Positions 52,724-62,137 of a stretch of DNA of 64,000 nucleotides are shown here, one piece after another; position 1 is the first letter of the stretch, and every line of letters starts with the position of its first letter. Made by a program: the position numbers and the translations under genes. Under the pieces are notes generated by a model. That model did no database searches, was not told where the DNA came from, and was given only the letters and a program-made list of their open reading frames with translations. The DNA comes from Comamonas sp009360615 (lineage in GTDB: Bacteria > Pseudomonadota > Gammaproteobacteria > Burkholderiales > Burkholderiaceae_C). The stretch is taken from assembly GCF_035784015.1 (NCBI RefSeq), contig NZ_JALKOW010000004.1, one strand, 5' to 3'.

Positions 52724-53341
52724 TCAGCCCAGCCTCTGCACCGAAGCCCTGGCCTTCACGCGCTCGAAGTGGGCCGCCACGCGCGGGAATTCGGCAATGT
52801 CCACGCCGTCGCCCTTGAGCCAGCCCGCCACGGTGTAGAGATAGCCGTCGGCCACGGTGAACTGCTCACCCATCACCCAGGTCTTGTCGCCCAGATAGTG
52901 CTGTTCGATCACGGCAAAGCAGTCGCGCATGTTCTGCGGCACCTTGGCGCGCATGGCGGCCTGGGCAGCCTCGTCGTCGGCCCAGCGCGAGGCGCGCGGA
53001 CGGTGGGCGTGGGCGATGTGCGCGGTCGATGCCAGATAGGCATTGAACTCCTGCATCTGCGCCAGCGCAAAGGGATCCTCCAGCGGCGCCAGCCTTGCCT
53101 GCGGATAGGTCTGCGCCACATACAGCAGCAGCGCGGGAGTCTCGGTCAGCACTCCGCGTTCCGTGGCCAGCGCCGGCACTCGGCCCTTGGGGTTGATGCG
53201 CAGGTATTCGGGGCTGCGCTGCTCGTTGTCGGCAAAGCTCAGCGTCTTGAGCGTGAACTGGGCATCGGCCTCATAAAGCGCAATCAGTACGGCCTGCGCG
53301 CAGGTGCCAGCTGCGTAGTAAAGCGTGGTTTGGCTTGCCAA
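52724..53341 (-). CDS. Glutathione S-transferase family protein
   Basis: A 205-residue cytosolic GST. The N-terminal thioredoxin-like part has LYYAAGTCAQAVLIALYEA and the cis-Pro region NPKGRVPALA followed by TETPALLLYVAQ. The C-terminal helical domain has the capping region FTVADGYLYTVAGW. It resembles the beta/GstA-type bacterial enzymes, which conjugate or isomerise electrophiles with glutathione. It stands alone; a link to the catabolic operon is only positional. Confidence 0.93.
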   Translation of the reverse strand: MASQTTLYYAAGTCAQAVLIALYEADAQFTLKTLSFADNEQRSPEYLRINPKGRVPALATERGVLTETPALLLYVAQTYPQARLAPLEDPFALAQMQEFNAYLASTAHIAHAHRPRASRWADDEAAQAAMRAKVPQNMRDCFAVIEQHYLGDKTWVMGEQFTVADGYLYTVAGWLKGDGVDIAEFPRVAAHFERVKARASVQRLG

Positions 53342-53497
53342 AATCGTTCTCCCGTGGATGGTGATATGCCCGTGCAGTGTAGGCTGCTGCGCAGCCCGCT
53401 CAATCCCATGAACCGGGTCTGCTCATAGCAATGGCGCAAGGCAGACATCGACATCTCATGGCAGCATCGCGCTTCTCCCAGAAGTGCCCCACCCGAA

Positions 53498-53905
53498 ATG
53501 AAATCCTCCATCCGCATTGTTGACGTCGACCGCCTGGAAACCTGGAGCAAATACAAGGCAGGCATGTGTGACAGCTGCGCGGCCAATTGCTGCACCATGC
53601 CGCTGGAGGTACGCCTGCCGGATCTGGTGCGCCTGGAGCTGGTGGACCCGTTCGAGGTCGAAAACATCGAGCCCAAGCTGATCGCCAGGCGGCTGCTGAA
53701 GATGCGCCTGATCGACCACTTCAACCCCAAGCACGAGATCTTCACCATGGCCCGCCGTGCGGGTGGCGACTGCAATTTTCTGGACAAGAACACGCGCCGC
53801 TGCACGGTCTATGAAAAGCGCCCGGAGACCTGCAGACTGCATCCCAAGAAGGGGCCCAAGCCCGGCTTCTGTGCCTACGGCAACAAGGCGCTGTCGCAGA
53901 TCTGA
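53498..53905 (+). CDS. YkgJ-family cysteine cluster protein
   Basis: A 135-residue protein with a conserved set of cysteines: CDSCAANCC near the N-terminus, GGDCNFLD, RRCTVYEKRPETCR and GFCAYG. YkgJ/Fe-S oxidoreductase-like proteins are thought to bind a metal or iron-sulfur cluster; no function is firmly established. It is full length for the family and stands alone, convergent with the sensor kinase gene that ends 18 bp later. Confidence 0.88.
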   Translation: MKSSIRIVDVDRLETWSKYKAGMCDSCAANCCTMPLEVRLPDLVRLELVDPFEVENIEPKLIARRLLKMRLIDHFNPKHEIFTMARRAGGDCNFLDKNTRRCTVYEKRPETCRLHPKKGPKPGFCAYGNKALSQI

Positions 53906-53923
53906 AAGCACCGGGGAAACGCT

Positions 53924-55321
53924 TCAGACATCGGCCACGGCAGGCAACCAGATGCGCGCCATCATGCCAGGATGGGCGTTGTGAAAACTGAGCTTGCCGC
54001 CATGCAGCTGGACAATGGCCAGCACGCTGGCGAGGCCCAGCCCATAGCCCGGGCGATCCGATTCCGCGCGGTAGAAGCGGGTGGTCATCTTCTCCAGGGT
54101 ATGAGGATCTGCACCCGGGCCCTGGTCCTGCACGGTGATCTCCACGCCCCAGGCACCGTCGCTGCCAAACTCCTGCGCTGGTGCCGCACGCAACAGCACG
54201 TCCGCCCCGTGAATGTCGTCGGGTGCCGCGCCGTACTTGATGGCGTTATCGACAAGATTGGAAACGGCGCTGGCCAGCAGGTCGCCATCTCCCAGTGCCT
54301 GCACGCCATCCTGCACGTCCAGGCGGAGTATGCCTCCGGCGTCTTCCACCAGCGGCTCGTAGAAGTCCACCACATCGACCAGCAAGGCCTGCAGATCAAC
54401 CGATGCAAAGCTCTTGCGACTGGCTCCGCTTTCCACTTCGGCGATCTGCAGCAGCTTCTCGAACACCACGCCCAGCTCCGCCACCTCCTCGGCCACCAGC
54501 GCCAGCGTGGCGGACTGCATCTCGGGACTGGCATGCTGCGCATTGCGCAGGCGCAGCAGAATGCGCGTCAGCGGCGTTCTGAGGTTGTGCGCAATGCTGT
54601 TGGAGACATGGCGTATGCCTTCCATCAACTGCTCCAGCCTGTCGAGCATGGTGTTGATATCGCGGTTGAGCAGCGTGAATTCATCGCCGCGCTGATCGAC
54701 CGGAATACGCTGGCGCAGTTCACCGGCCGCCACGCGCGACATGGTGCTGCGAATGGCCGCCGCGCGCTCGTCCACCACGCGCCTGAAGACGATGGCACCG
54801 ATCAGAGCCATGATGCAGGCCGCCACAGCCGCCAGCAGGCTGGCCTGACCGAACAGCTCCTCCATGTCGCGCTGCAGCTGCATGTCACTGCCCACCGCCA
54901 GGAGATTGCCATTGGGCATTTCCACGACGGCCACCCGCCCGACCATCAACCGTCCGTTGCGCTTCACGGTCAGCTCGCGCACCCCCATGATGCTGAGCCT
55001 GCGCGGGGGATAGACCTCTGCATTGCTGACAATGGTCTCGCCCTGCGGGTTCATGAGGATGAGGATTTCCGTGTCGGTGTTCACGCCGTCACGAATGGTC
55101 TGCAGTATCTCGCTCTCCAGCGCTCCCGGCCCGTATTTGGCCGAATGCTCCATCAGTCTGCGCACATGGTTTTCGGCCTGCTTGTCGAGCCTCACCCGCA
55201 CCACGCCCACAGTCTGGACATAGAAGACCGCGAGCACAATGGCCATGGTCAGCACCATCAGGCCGCCATAGCTGAGCGCCAGCCTGAAGGCCAGCGAACT
55301 CCAGGGTCTGGAGCGCACCAT
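53924..55321 (-). CDS. Sensor histidine kinase
   Basis: A 465-residue membrane sensor kinase. The first membrane segment (about residues 12-37) includes LALSYGGLMVLTMAIVLAVF, a periplasmic sensor of about 120 residues follows, and the second membrane segment is about 160-180. A HAMP linker leads to the H-box SIAHNLRTPLTR with H245. The ATPase shows LVDNAIKYG, DQGPGADP and GYGLGLASVLAI. Its ATG shares one base with the stop of the response regulator gene upstream (TGATG). It lies behind the metal efflux genes, so it probably reports periplasmic metal or envelope stress, as inference. Confidence 0.92.
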   Translation of the reverse strand: MVRSRPWSSLAFRLALSYGGLMVLTMAIVLAVFYVQTVGVVRVRLDKQAENHVRRLMEHSAKYGPGALESEILQTIRDGVNTDTEILILMNPQGETIVSNAEVYPPRRLSIMGVRELTVKRNGRLMVGRVAVVEMPNGNLLAVGSDMQLQRDMEELFGQASLLAAVAACIMALIGAIVFRRVVDERAAAIRSTMSRVAAGELRQRIPVDQRGDEFTLLNRDINTMLDRLEQLMEGIRHVSNSIAHNLRTPLTRILLRLRNAQHASPEMQSATLALVAEEVAELGVVFEKLLQIAEVESGASRKSFASVDLQALLVDVVDFYEPLVEDAGGILRLDVQDGVQALGDGDLLASAVSNLVDNAIKYGAAPDDIHGADVLLRAAPAQEFGSDGAWGVEITVQDQGPGADPHTLEKMTTRFYRAESDRPGYGLGLASVLAIVQLHGGKLSFHNAHPGMMARIWLPAVADV

Positions 55322-56025
55322 CAGACCACCTCGGGCAGGTCTTGCGGCTGGTCCGAGAGGCTGTAGCCCACACCGCGCACGGTATGGATGAGAGGCGTGG
55401 CAAAGCCTTTGTCCACCTTGCTGCGCAAGCGGCTGATGTGCACGTCGATCACATTGGTCTGCGGATCGAAGCGGTAATCCCAGACCGACTCCAGCAGCAT
55501 GGTACGCGTGACGATCTGGTGCGCGTGCTGCATGAGAAACGCCAGCAGGCGGAATTCGCGCGGTTGCAGCGAAAGCGGCTGGCCGGCTCGCTCGGCACTG
55601 CGCGAAATCAGGTTGACGCGCAGATCGGCCACCTGCATCTCGCGCGTGGGAGCCGGGATCTGGGCACGGCGCACCAGGGCTTCGAGCCTGGCCGACAGCT
55701 CGGAAAATGCAAAGGGCTTGGTCAGATAGTCGTCGCAGCCGGCCTTGAGCCCGCGCACTCTCTCGTCCGTGGCAGACAGGGCGCTGAGCACCAGCACCGG
55801 GGTCTGCTTTCCCATGGACCTCAGCGCCTGCAGAATCTGCAGTCCGTCAAAGCCATTGGGCAGCATGCGGTCGAGGATGATGACATCCCAGTTCTCGCCC
55901 ACCGCCTGGGCGATGCCTTGCACGCCGTCACCGCAGACGCTGACATGCGCGCCCTGCTGGCGCAACCCTTCAGCGATGTAACGCGCATTGAGCGCATCGT
56001 CTTCGATGATGAGGTAGCGGTACAT
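55321..56025 (-). CDS. OmpR-family response regulator
   Basis: A 234-residue two-domain regulator. The receiver has IIEDDALNARYIAEGL, phosphoacceptor D52 in VIILDRMLPNG, and DDYLTKPFAF. The C-terminal winged helix includes LQPREFRLLAFLMQHAHQIV and RGVGYSLSD. The start at MYRYLIIED is evident from domain alignment; the longer frame upstream has no family match. It follows the efflux outer-membrane gene by 122 bp and is coupled to its kinase. The arrangement resembles the CzcRS/CusRS pairs linked to metal RND pumps. Confidence 0.93.
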   Translation of the reverse strand: MYRYLIIEDDALNARYIAEGLRQQGAHVSVCGDGVQGIAQAVGENWDVIILDRMLPNGFDGLQILQALRSMGKQTPVLVLSALSATDERVRGLKAGCDDYLTKPFAFSELSARLEALVRRAQIPAPTREMQVADLRVNLISRSAERAGQPLSLQPREFRLLAFLMQHAHQIVTRTMLLESVWDYRFDPQTNVIDVHISRLRSKVDKGFATPLIHTVRGVGYSLSDQPQDLPEVV

Positions 56026-56147
56026 GCGGAGTCTGTCTCTGGCCGTTGGTGGACAGACACTATAAGCCGTTGCATCCGCGTTCGCAGCCGACGGCACCGC
56101 AGCATCAGGAGGTGGTGCAGGGGTTTGGGCCATCTCCCCTGCCTCGC

Positions 56148-57443
56148 TCAAGGCTGCACCTGTGGCAGATCGCCGCTGGCCAGACGCACTTCCCACTCGG
56201 CGTCCAGCATGTCCTTGACCAGCTCCAGATGCTCCAGCCGGTGCTCGGTGATCGAGCCCAGCGCATCGATCAGCTCCAGAATCGTGCCCTTGCCCAACTT
56301 GTAGGCGTCCTGAGCCATCTGGTGCAGCGGCGCAATCTGCGCCAGCCCTTCCTTCTCGTAGTCTCGCACGGCAGTGCGGCGCAGCGACAGTTGCTGCAAG
56401 GCACGCTGCAGTTCGGACTGCGCGGCCAGCCAGGCCGCATCGCGGCGCAGCTCGGCCTGGTCGGCCTCGACCTTGGCGCGCTCGATGGGGCCCTGGCGGC
56501 GGTCGAACAGCGGGATCTCCACGCTCACGCCCACCTGGTTGAAACTGCCGTCCACGCTATTGCGGATGCGGGCGAGACCGATGGATGGAGTGGGCAGCGC
56601 TTCCCGCTGCTCGAGCTGGATCTTCTGGCGTGCTCTGTCCAGCTCGGCCTGCGCGGCACGCAGGCTCGGCAACTGGATCTGCGCCTGGTTCCACAGCTGC
56701 TCGTAGCCGGGTGCCTTGCGCAGATCGGTGGCCTGCAGGCTGCCTTCCACACGCACCTGCCATTGAGGCAGGGCCGCAATGGCAGCCACACGCGATGCTG
56801 CATCCCGCAAGGCGGCCTGCGCCTTGCTGACCTGCATGCTCATCTGGGCCTGCTGCAGGTTCAGTCGCGCGCCGTCATAGCGGCTGCGTGTACCGGCTTC
56901 GATCTGACCCCTGACGATGTTGCCGGCCTTCTCCAGCTCATCACGGGCAGCCAACCACACCTGATAGCGCTGCTGTGCCACCAGCAGCTCATTGAAGGCA
57001 TGGGCGGCATCGCTCATGGTGACGGCGACCGCCACGTCGGCGTTGGCCTCTGCGGCCTTCTCGCCCAGCCTGGCGTTCTCGATGCGCATGCCGCGCTGGC
57101 CGAAGATGGGAATGGCCTGCTCCACACCCCATTCCTTTTCGCCGCGCTTGCTGGAGTAATGCATGGCAGGATTGGTGATGGTGGCCGCCGTCTTGCTGTC
57201 GGCCCTGGCCAGATCCAGCTGCATGCGATCGGCAGCCAGATTGGGCTGGTTCTGCACCACGATGCGCAGATATTCCTGCAGGGTCACAGGCTGCACAGGG
57301 GCCGCCATACGGCCCGCTGCAGCACTGCTCTGCGCTGGCGCGTCCATCGCATCGGCAGCATGGGCAAGGCCACCGAGCGCACCGCAGCACAGTGCGGCAG
57401 CCATGGCCAGGGAGTGCCACTTATTCATCCTGAGCGCTTTCAT
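56148..57443 (-). CDS. TolC-family outer membrane channel of metal efflux system (CzcC-like)
   Basis: A 431-residue outer-membrane efflux protein with a signal peptide (LAMAAALCCGALGGLAHA). Two repeats of long helices carry family segments such as YLRIVVQNQPNLAADRMQL, IEAGTRSRYDGARLNLQQAQ and GKGTILELIDALGSI. It is the channel through which the RND pump exports its substrate. The chosen start has AGGA seven bases upstream. Its 5' end overlaps the pump gene by 23 bp, showing tight coupling. Confidence 0.93.
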   Translation of the reverse strand: MKALRMNKWHSLAMAAALCCGALGGLAHAADAMDAPAQSSAAAGRMAAPVQPVTLQEYLRIVVQNQPNLAADRMQLDLARADSKTAATITNPAMHYSSKRGEKEWGVEQAIPIFGQRGMRIENARLGEKAAEANADVAVAVTMSDAAHAFNELLVAQQRYQVWLAARDELEKAGNIVRGQIEAGTRSRYDGARLNLQQAQMSMQVSKAQAALRDAASRVAAIAALPQWQVRVEGSLQATDLRKAPGYEQLWNQAQIQLPSLRAAQAELDRARQKIQLEQREALPTPSIGLARIRNSVDGSFNQVGVSVEIPLFDRRQGPIERAKVEADQAELRRDAAWLAAQSELQRALQQLSLRRTAVRDYEKEGLAQIAPLHQMAQDAYKLGKGTILELIDALGSITEHRLEHLELVKDMLDAEWEVRLASGDLPQVQP

Positions 57444-60400
57444 CACGTTCTTCCTGCGTCAACATGTTCTTGGGGCCCAGCAAGGCATACAGCACGGGCA
57501 GCAGCACCAGCGCCACCAGGGGCAGCACCACCATGCCTCCGACGATCACCGAGGCGAACGGGCGCTGGGTTTCGCTGCCCACGCCGGTGGACAGAGCCAT
57601 GGGCAGCAGGCCCAGCAGCGCCAGCAGCGCCACCAGAACGATGGAGCGCATACGCTCGGCCGCACCTTCGATCAGCGCCTGCATCAGGGGCATGCCCTGG
57701 CGGCGCAGATCCTCGACTGCAGAGACCACCAGCAGCCCCGCCAGGGCCACCTGCCCGAGCAGGGCAATAAAGCCGATGGCCGCGCTGATGGAAAGCTCGA
57801 TATGCGCCAGATGCAGGGCCGCAATGCCGCCCACCATGGCAAACGGCGCGCACAGCAAGATGATGCCGGCGCTTCGGGCCTGGCCCAGCGCACCGAACAG
57901 CAGGGCATAGACGATGACCAGCGACAGCGGCACCACCACCTTCAGACGCGCAGCCGCGCGCTGCTGGTTCTCCCACTCTCCGCCCCAGACGGCCTGATAG
58001 CCCTCGGGCAGCTTCACGTTCTGCTTGAAGGTGGCCAGCGTGTCCTTCACCACCGAGCCGATATCGCGGCCTTCGACGTTGAACTTGAGCGCCATGTAGC
58101 GTGCATTGCCTTCGCGGAAGATGGAGGAGTTGCCGATCTTCATGCTGACCGTACCGACCGAACCCAGCGGCACCGAGCCGCCATCGGGCAGCGGTATGGC
58201 AATGTTGCGGATGCGCTCCTCGTCCATGCGGTCCACATAGGGCAGGCGCACGCGCACGGGAACGGGGAATTCGCCTTCCCACAAAGTGGTGGCCACATTG
58301 CCGGCCAGGGCCACTTCCAGGGTCTTTTGCGCGTCCTCCATGGCAATGCCCTGGCGCGCCAGGGCCTGGCGGTCGAACTGCACATGCACCTGCGGTGCCG
58401 GAGCGTCGCGATACAGATCCAGATCGACCACGCCATTGATGTCCTTCACCAGCGACTTGGTTTGCTGAAGAATGCTGCGCAGCGTGGGAATATCGGGGCC
58501 GAACAGCTTGAGCACGACCTGACCACGCGCGCCCGATGTGGACTCTTCCACGCTGTCGCGAATGGGCTGTGCGAAGTTGAAGGCCACACCGGGAATCTCA
58601 CCCAGCGTCGCCCGCATTTCCTCGATCAACGCGGGCTTGGTCAAGCCCTTGCGCCATTCACCATGGGGCTTCAGACGCACCAGCACCTTGGCCAGGTTCA
58701 GCGTCTCGTTGTCGGTGCCCGATTCCGGACGTCCCTGCTCCGTGGTGACGGTGATCACCTCGGGGAAGACCTTGAGGCGAAGACGCACATCGCGCAGCAC
58801 TTCCTGGCCTTTCTCCAGCGAGATGGAAGCCGGCATCTGCACCAGCACATAGGCATCGCCCTCATCGAGCTCGGGCAGGAACTCGGTGCCCAGCCACTTG
58901 GCGGAAACCCCGGCCACCACCAGCACGCTCACGAACACGGCGATCACCGCAGTGCGGCGCCTGGCTGCGCCCAGCACCTTGGCGATCCAGTGCTGGTAGC
59001 CGTGGTGGGCGCGGTCGAAGATCTTGGGCTCTTCCACCATCACATGCTTGGGCTTGAGCAGCAAGGCACACAGCGCGGGAACGAGACCCATGGCGAACAC
59101 CAGCGCACCCAGCAGGGCAAAGCTGTAGGTCATGGCCAGCGGGCGGAAGATGCGGCCTTCGATGCTCTGCAACGAGAACACGGGGATCAGCGCCGCAATC
59201 ACGATGGCCATGGCGAACAGCGTAGGCTTGGCCACGGCAACGGCCGAATCCACAATGATGTGGCGCATGTCGTTGGCCGTCTGCGGCTTGCGCAGCCGTG
59301 CATTTCGGATGATGTTCTCGGCCAGCACCACGGCACCGTCCACCATGATGCCGAAGTCGATGGCGCCCATGGAGATCAGATTGGCAGGCATGCCCAGCCA
59401 GTGCAGGCCGATGAAGGCCACGAGCAGCGACAGCGGGATCACCGTGGCCACGATCAGCGAGCCGCGAAGGCTGCGCAGGAACAGCCAAAGAACGGCCACG
59501 ATCAGCGTGGCACCGAACAGCAGGTTGTGCTGCACGGTCTTGAGCGTATGGCCCACCAGATCGGAGCGGTCATAGTTGGTGACCATGTGCATGCCTTCGG
59601 GCAGGCCGCCGCTGTTGAGCTCATCGACCTTGGCATGAATGTCATCGAGCACGATGGAGGGGTTGGCGCCGCGCTTGAGCAGCACGATCCCCTGCACCAC
59701 GTCGTTCTGGTCGTCCATGCCCACCGAGCCCTGGCGCGGCGTGTGCGACTGCGCCACGCGCGCCACATCACCGATGGTCACGGGGGCCTTGCCGCGCATG
59801 GCAACGACCACGTCCTGGATCTCCTGAGGATTGCGCAACAGGCCGATACCGCGAATGATGAAGGATTGCTCGCCACGGCGCATCAGGCCGCCACCCACGT
59901 TGCGGTTGGATTTGGAGAGCGCGTCGCTCACATCGTCCAGCGACAGGCCCAGGCTGTAAAGCTTCTCGGGGTCGACTTCAACGTGAAATTCCTTGACGAA
60001 GCCGCCAATGCTCACCACGTCGGCCACGCCCTGCACCTGCTTGAGCACGCGCACCACATGCCACTCCTGCTCGGTGCGCAGCTGCGCCAGAGTATGTCTG
60101 TCGCTTTGCAGGCGGTAGTAGAAGATCTTGCCCAAGGGCGTGTAGTCAGGCGCCATTTCGGGCGTCACGCCACTGGGCAGATCCGCCTGCGGCAGACGCT
60201 GCGAGACCTCGGCGCGCGCCGTAAAGCTCTTGGCGTCGTCGTTGAAGACCAGGTTGATCATGGAGAGACCGAAATAGCTCTCCGAGCGCAGCGATATCAG
60301 ACCCGGCGTTCCGTTGAGCTCGCGCTCCAGCGGCTGGGTGATCTGGCGCTCCACCTCTTCGGGAGCCAGGCCCGGCGCCTGGGTGATCACCCCGACCTGC

Positions 60401-60534
60401 ACATTGGTCACGTCGGGATAGGCCTCGATGGCCGTCTGCAGATAGGCATAGACGCCATAGACGGCAATCGCCAGCGTGGCGCAAAGCGCCAGCAGCCGGC
60501 GGTGGACCACAAACGAAATAAAGGAACTCAGCAT
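57421..60534 (-). CDS. Heavy-metal efflux RND pump (CzcA family)
   Basis: A 1037-residue inner-membrane proton antiporter with 12 expected membrane helices. The helix-4 signature is D393-F-G-I-M-V-D399-G-A-V-V-L-A-E-N. The HME subgroups for divalent ions (Zn, Co, Cd, Ni) carry DFG-x3-DG-x3-EN here, while Cu/Ag pumps do not, so a divalent metal is likely; A404 replaces the usual V/I-V before EN. The pump lies between its adaptor and outer-membrane channel genes. The metal itself cannot be fixed from sequence. Confidence 0.93.
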   Translation of the reverse strand: MLSSFISFVVHRRLLALCATLAIAVYGVYAYLQTAIEAYPDVTNVQVGVITQAPGLAPEEVERQITQPLERELNGTPGLISLRSESYFGLSMINLVFNDDAKSFTARAEVSQRLPQADLPSGVTPEMAPDYTPLGKIFYYRLQSDRHTLAQLRTEQEWHVVRVLKQVQGVADVVSIGGFVKEFHVEVDPEKLYSLGLSLDDVSDALSKSNRNVGGGLMRRGEQSFIIRGIGLLRNPQEIQDVVVAMRGKAPVTIGDVARVAQSHTPRQGSVGMDDQNDVVQGIVLLKRGANPSIVLDDIHAKVDELNSGGLPEGMHMVTNYDRSDLVGHTLKTVQHNLLFGATLIVAVLWLFLRSLRGSLIVATVIPLSLLVAFIGLHWLGMPANLISMGAIDFGIMVDGAVVLAENIIRNARLRKPQTANDMRHIIVDSAVAVAKPTLFAMAIVIAALIPVFSLQSIEGRIFRPLAMTYSFALLGALVFAMGLVPALCALLLKPKHVMVEEPKIFDRAHHGYQHWIAKVLGAARRRTAVIAVFVSVLVVAGVSAKWLGTEFLPELDEGDAYVLVQMPASISLEKGQEVLRDVRLRLKVFPEVITVTTEQGRPESGTDNETLNLAKVLVRLKPHGEWRKGLTKPALIEEMRATLGEIPGVAFNFAQPIRDSVEESTSGARGQVVLKLFGPDIPTLRSILQQTKSLVKDINGVVDLDLYRDAPAPQVHVQFDRQALARQGIAMEDAQKTLEVALAGNVATTLWEGEFPVPVRVRLPYVDRMDEERIRNIAIPLPDGGSVPLGSVGTVSMKIGNSSIFREGNARYMALKFNVEGRDIGSVVKDTLATFKQNVKLPEGYQAVWGGEWENQQRAAARLKVVVPLSLVIVYALLFGALGQARSAGIILLCAPFAMVGGIAALHLAHIELSISAAIGFIALLGQVALAGLLVVSAVEDLRRQGMPLMQALIEGAAERMRSIVLVALLALLGLLPMALSTGVGSETQRPFASVIVGGMVVLPLVALVLLPVLYALLGPKNMLTQEERDESAQDE

Positions 60535-60553
60535 GGTTCAGGCTCCTGCCGGA

Positions 60554-61717
60554 CTACAGCAGCTGACTGGCCGCGCCGTCGAGCAGCAGACCACCACGCA
60601 CCACGATCTTCTCGCCGACCTTGAGGCCGCTGATCACCGGCACCATGCCACGTGACGGACGCCCCAGCGTCACCACACGCGCCTCGAACTGGTTGTTGTC
60701 ATGCTGCACATAGACCACGCTGCGACTTTCGTCCTTGATCAGCACGGCAGTGACGGGAATCAGCATCTCCTGCAGATTCGACAGCTGCACCCCCACCTTG
60801 GCCTGCATGCCGGGACGCAACACCGGGTTCTGTTCACTCAGCTCCACCACCACGGCCGCACGGCGCGACTCCTTGTCCAGAGTGGCCCCCAGGTGGCGCA
60901 CCGTCCCCTTGATCGGTTTGGGCAGTTGCGGCACCTCGACCTGCACGGGGCTTCCCAGACGGATGCCGGGCAGGTCCGACTCGAACACCTCGGCGACCAC
61001 ATTCATGGCCTGGGGATCGCCAATCATGAACAGCGCAGCTCCCGGTTCAGCCGCCGTACCAACCACGGCCTTGCGCTCGGCCACGATGCCCGCGCGCGGT
61101 GCGCGCAGCTCGATGCGATCACCGCCGCCGGAGCCCAGCAGCGCTGCCGTGCCCTGGGCACGGCCCAGCTCCTGGGAAGTCTCACGCAGCTTGGCCTGTG
61201 CGGCACGCAGATCGACCTCCACACCCACGCCCTTGTCCACCATGGTCTGCTGGCGCTGGGCTTCCACCACGGCCACGTCATGTGCCGTCTTGGCCGCAGC
61301 CACGTCATAGCGTGTACGCAGTGCATCGGGACTGACCAGGGTCGCCAGCAGATCTCCGGCCTTGACCATATCGCCCACATGCGCGTTGACAGACACGACA
61401 CGCGCCGAGACCGGCACCGAGACCGAAGCCACGCGGTCCTCGACAAATGCCACATGCGCAGGAGCCCAGGCCATCTGCAGTCCCTGCGGATCGGCCACAG
61501 GCGCGATCTCCAGCATCTTCACCGAGGCTGGCTTGACCTGGATAAAGCCCTTTGGCAGTGGGGCAAGCGGCTTCTGCGCCTCCTCGGTGGCCCGGGAGGC
61601 ATCACAGCCGATCAGCAGACCCGCCACGGCAACGGCCACAGCCATCACCGGCAGTCTTGCCAATGTCCGATGGGGTAAATGTGCCGCTGCCGGCTGTCTC
61701 ACAAGGCTCTTGTACAT
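60554..61717 (-). CDS. Periplasmic adaptor of metal efflux system (CzcB-like), lipoprotein
   Basis: A 387-residue membrane fusion protein. A long leader (VMAVAVAVAGLLIGC) ends in a lipobox, so it is probably lipid-anchored to the inner membrane. The lipoyl-like and hairpin regions include VNAHVGDMVKAGDLLATLVS, RIELRAPRAGIVAERKAVVG and LRPGMQAKVGVQL. It bridges the RND pump and the outer-membrane channel. It is the first gene of the efflux operon, and its promoter should lie in the first 100-200 bp of the large gap upstream. Confidence 0.92.
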   Translation of the reverse strand: MYKSLVRQPAAAHLPHRTLARLPVMAVAVAVAGLLIGCDASRATEEAQKPLAPLPKGFIQVKPASVKMLEIAPVADPQGLQMAWAPAHVAFVEDRVASVSVPVSARVVSVNAHVGDMVKAGDLLATLVSPDALRTRYDVAAAKTAHDVAVVEAQRQQTMVDKGVGVEVDLRAAQAKLRETSQELGRAQGTAALLGSGGGDRIELRAPRAGIVAERKAVVGTAAEPGAALFMIGDPQAMNVVAEVFESDLPGIRLGSPVQVEVPQLPKPIKGTVRHLGATLDKESRRAAVVVELSEQNPVLRPGMQAKVGVQLSNLQEMLIPVTAVLIKDESRSVVYVQHDNNQFEARVVTLGRPSRGMVPVISGLKVGEKIVVRGGLLLDGAASQLL

Positions 61718-62001
61718 CGTTCAGTCTTTCACAAGTCCGGCAAGTGACGTGACGGGCGCGTCCGCGACTTCACCTGCAGTGTTGGCGCCATGCTAGGAAG
61801 AGCATCCCACTGCGTGGATGACACACGCATTACGGTTTGGTAAGGCCCGGCACGGACGCGAACCGGAGCAAGGCCGCAGAGCAAGCCCGACTCCGCTGAG
61901 GGTCTGAAACCGGGAAATCCGCCTTCGGACAACCAGGCTTTGACTATTTCCCAGGCAACTCACTCATCTCCCCTGCCTTTTGCTCAAAAATCAGGCATTT
62001 T

Positions 62002-62023
62002 TCATGTATTTTTTCATACATGA
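62002..62023. repeat. AT-rich hairpin in origin-like region
   Basis: TCATGTAT and ATACATGA form a perfect 8-bp inverted repeat around a six-base T-rich loop, set in an AT-rich stretch (61978-62045) upstream of the DnaA-box cluster. Confidence 0.6.
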
Positions 62024-62100
62024 GTACTAAAAGTATCAAGAATTCCTGATCAAAGGCGGAACCATGTCTGGTCTCTGAAATTCGGAGAAAAAACAATCAA

Positions 62101-62137
62101 ACCTTTGATAGTCAATGAATATCTACTATCAAAAGGT
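62101..62137. repeat. Second inverted repeat in origin-like region
   Basis: ACCTTTGATAG (62101-62111) and CTATCAAAAGGT (62126-62137) pair with one bulged base around a 14-bp AT-rich loop. It lies 12 bp before the first DnaA-box-like site. It could be a protein-binding dyad or a structural element. Confidence 0.6.

Noticed and set aside
57163..60624. 1153-residue plus-strand open frame opposite the RND pump
   Set aside because: His/Gln-rich antisense artefact; the pump reads perfectly on the minus strand.
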